From: an uncultured Calothrix sp.
GTDB taxonomy: Bacteria > Cyanobacteriota > Cyanobacteriia > Cyanobacteriales > Nostocaceae
Reading direction: 5' to 3'
NCBI GenBank assembly: GCA_937884685.1
Contig: CAKZYM010001194.1
Span: forward strand, 1-5,697
DNA: 5,697 nt
In this document: one piece after another, positions 5,687 through 5,697 of the stretch
How the letters are laid out: every line of letters begins with the position of its first letter
Numbering within the stretch: position 1 is the stretch's first letter
Notes under the pieces: model-generated
Seen by the model: the letters and a program-made list of their open reading frames with translations, nothing else
The model's database searches: none
Told to the model about the DNA's origin: nothing
Position numbers and translations under genes: made by a program

Positions 5687-5697
5687 TTATAAAGAAC

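Overview
The window looks like chromosomal DNA of a filamentous, probably heterocyst-forming cyanobacterium. The evidence is AT-rich spacers, blocks of 7-bp short tandem repeats (STRRs) typical of Nostocales genomes, PEP-CTERM exported proteins, and genes recognisable as parts of the scytonemin (UV-sunscreen) locus. All real genes are on the minus strand and read from high to low coordinates. I cannot name a species.

Layout in transcription order: scyD (5686-4538) and scyE (about 4388-2931) are two related beta-propeller proteins of the ScyD/ScyE family. scyF (2760-1600) is an NHL-repeat propeller with a PEP-CTERM anchor, interrupted by an in-frame TGA at 1860-1858. A gene-free 425-bp spacer (1175-1599) follows, then eboA (1174-248), a repeat-filled 155-bp spacer, and the first 30 codons of eboB (92-1), which runs off the window. 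The order scyD-scyE-scyF matches the biosynthetic half of the known scytonemin cluster; scyA, scyB and scyC would be expected just beyond position 5697. The ebo genes are the 'satellite' cluster implicated in moving the scytonemin monomer across the inner membrane. The window therefore joins late scytonemin genes to the export cluster on one strand.

How the genes fit together (family knowledge plus inference): ScyA-C make the monomer precursor in the cytoplasm, the Ebo proteins are needed to deliver it to the periplasm, and ScyE and ScyF act outside the cytoplasm. ScyE is reported as essential in Nostoc punctiforme, ScyF as helpful but dispensable, and ScyD as dispensable. In this window ScyE and ScyF carry signal peptides and PEP-CTERM tails, while ScyD has neither.

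The most unusual points are the premature stop that removes the sixth blade and anchor of ScyF, the absence of export signals on ScyD with a stop codon directly before its ATG, a heptamer repeat that overlaps the scyE stop codon behind an atypical C-terminal tail, and a structured scyF leader with competing hairpins. I found no wholly new system. This is a known pathway with locus-specific oddities.
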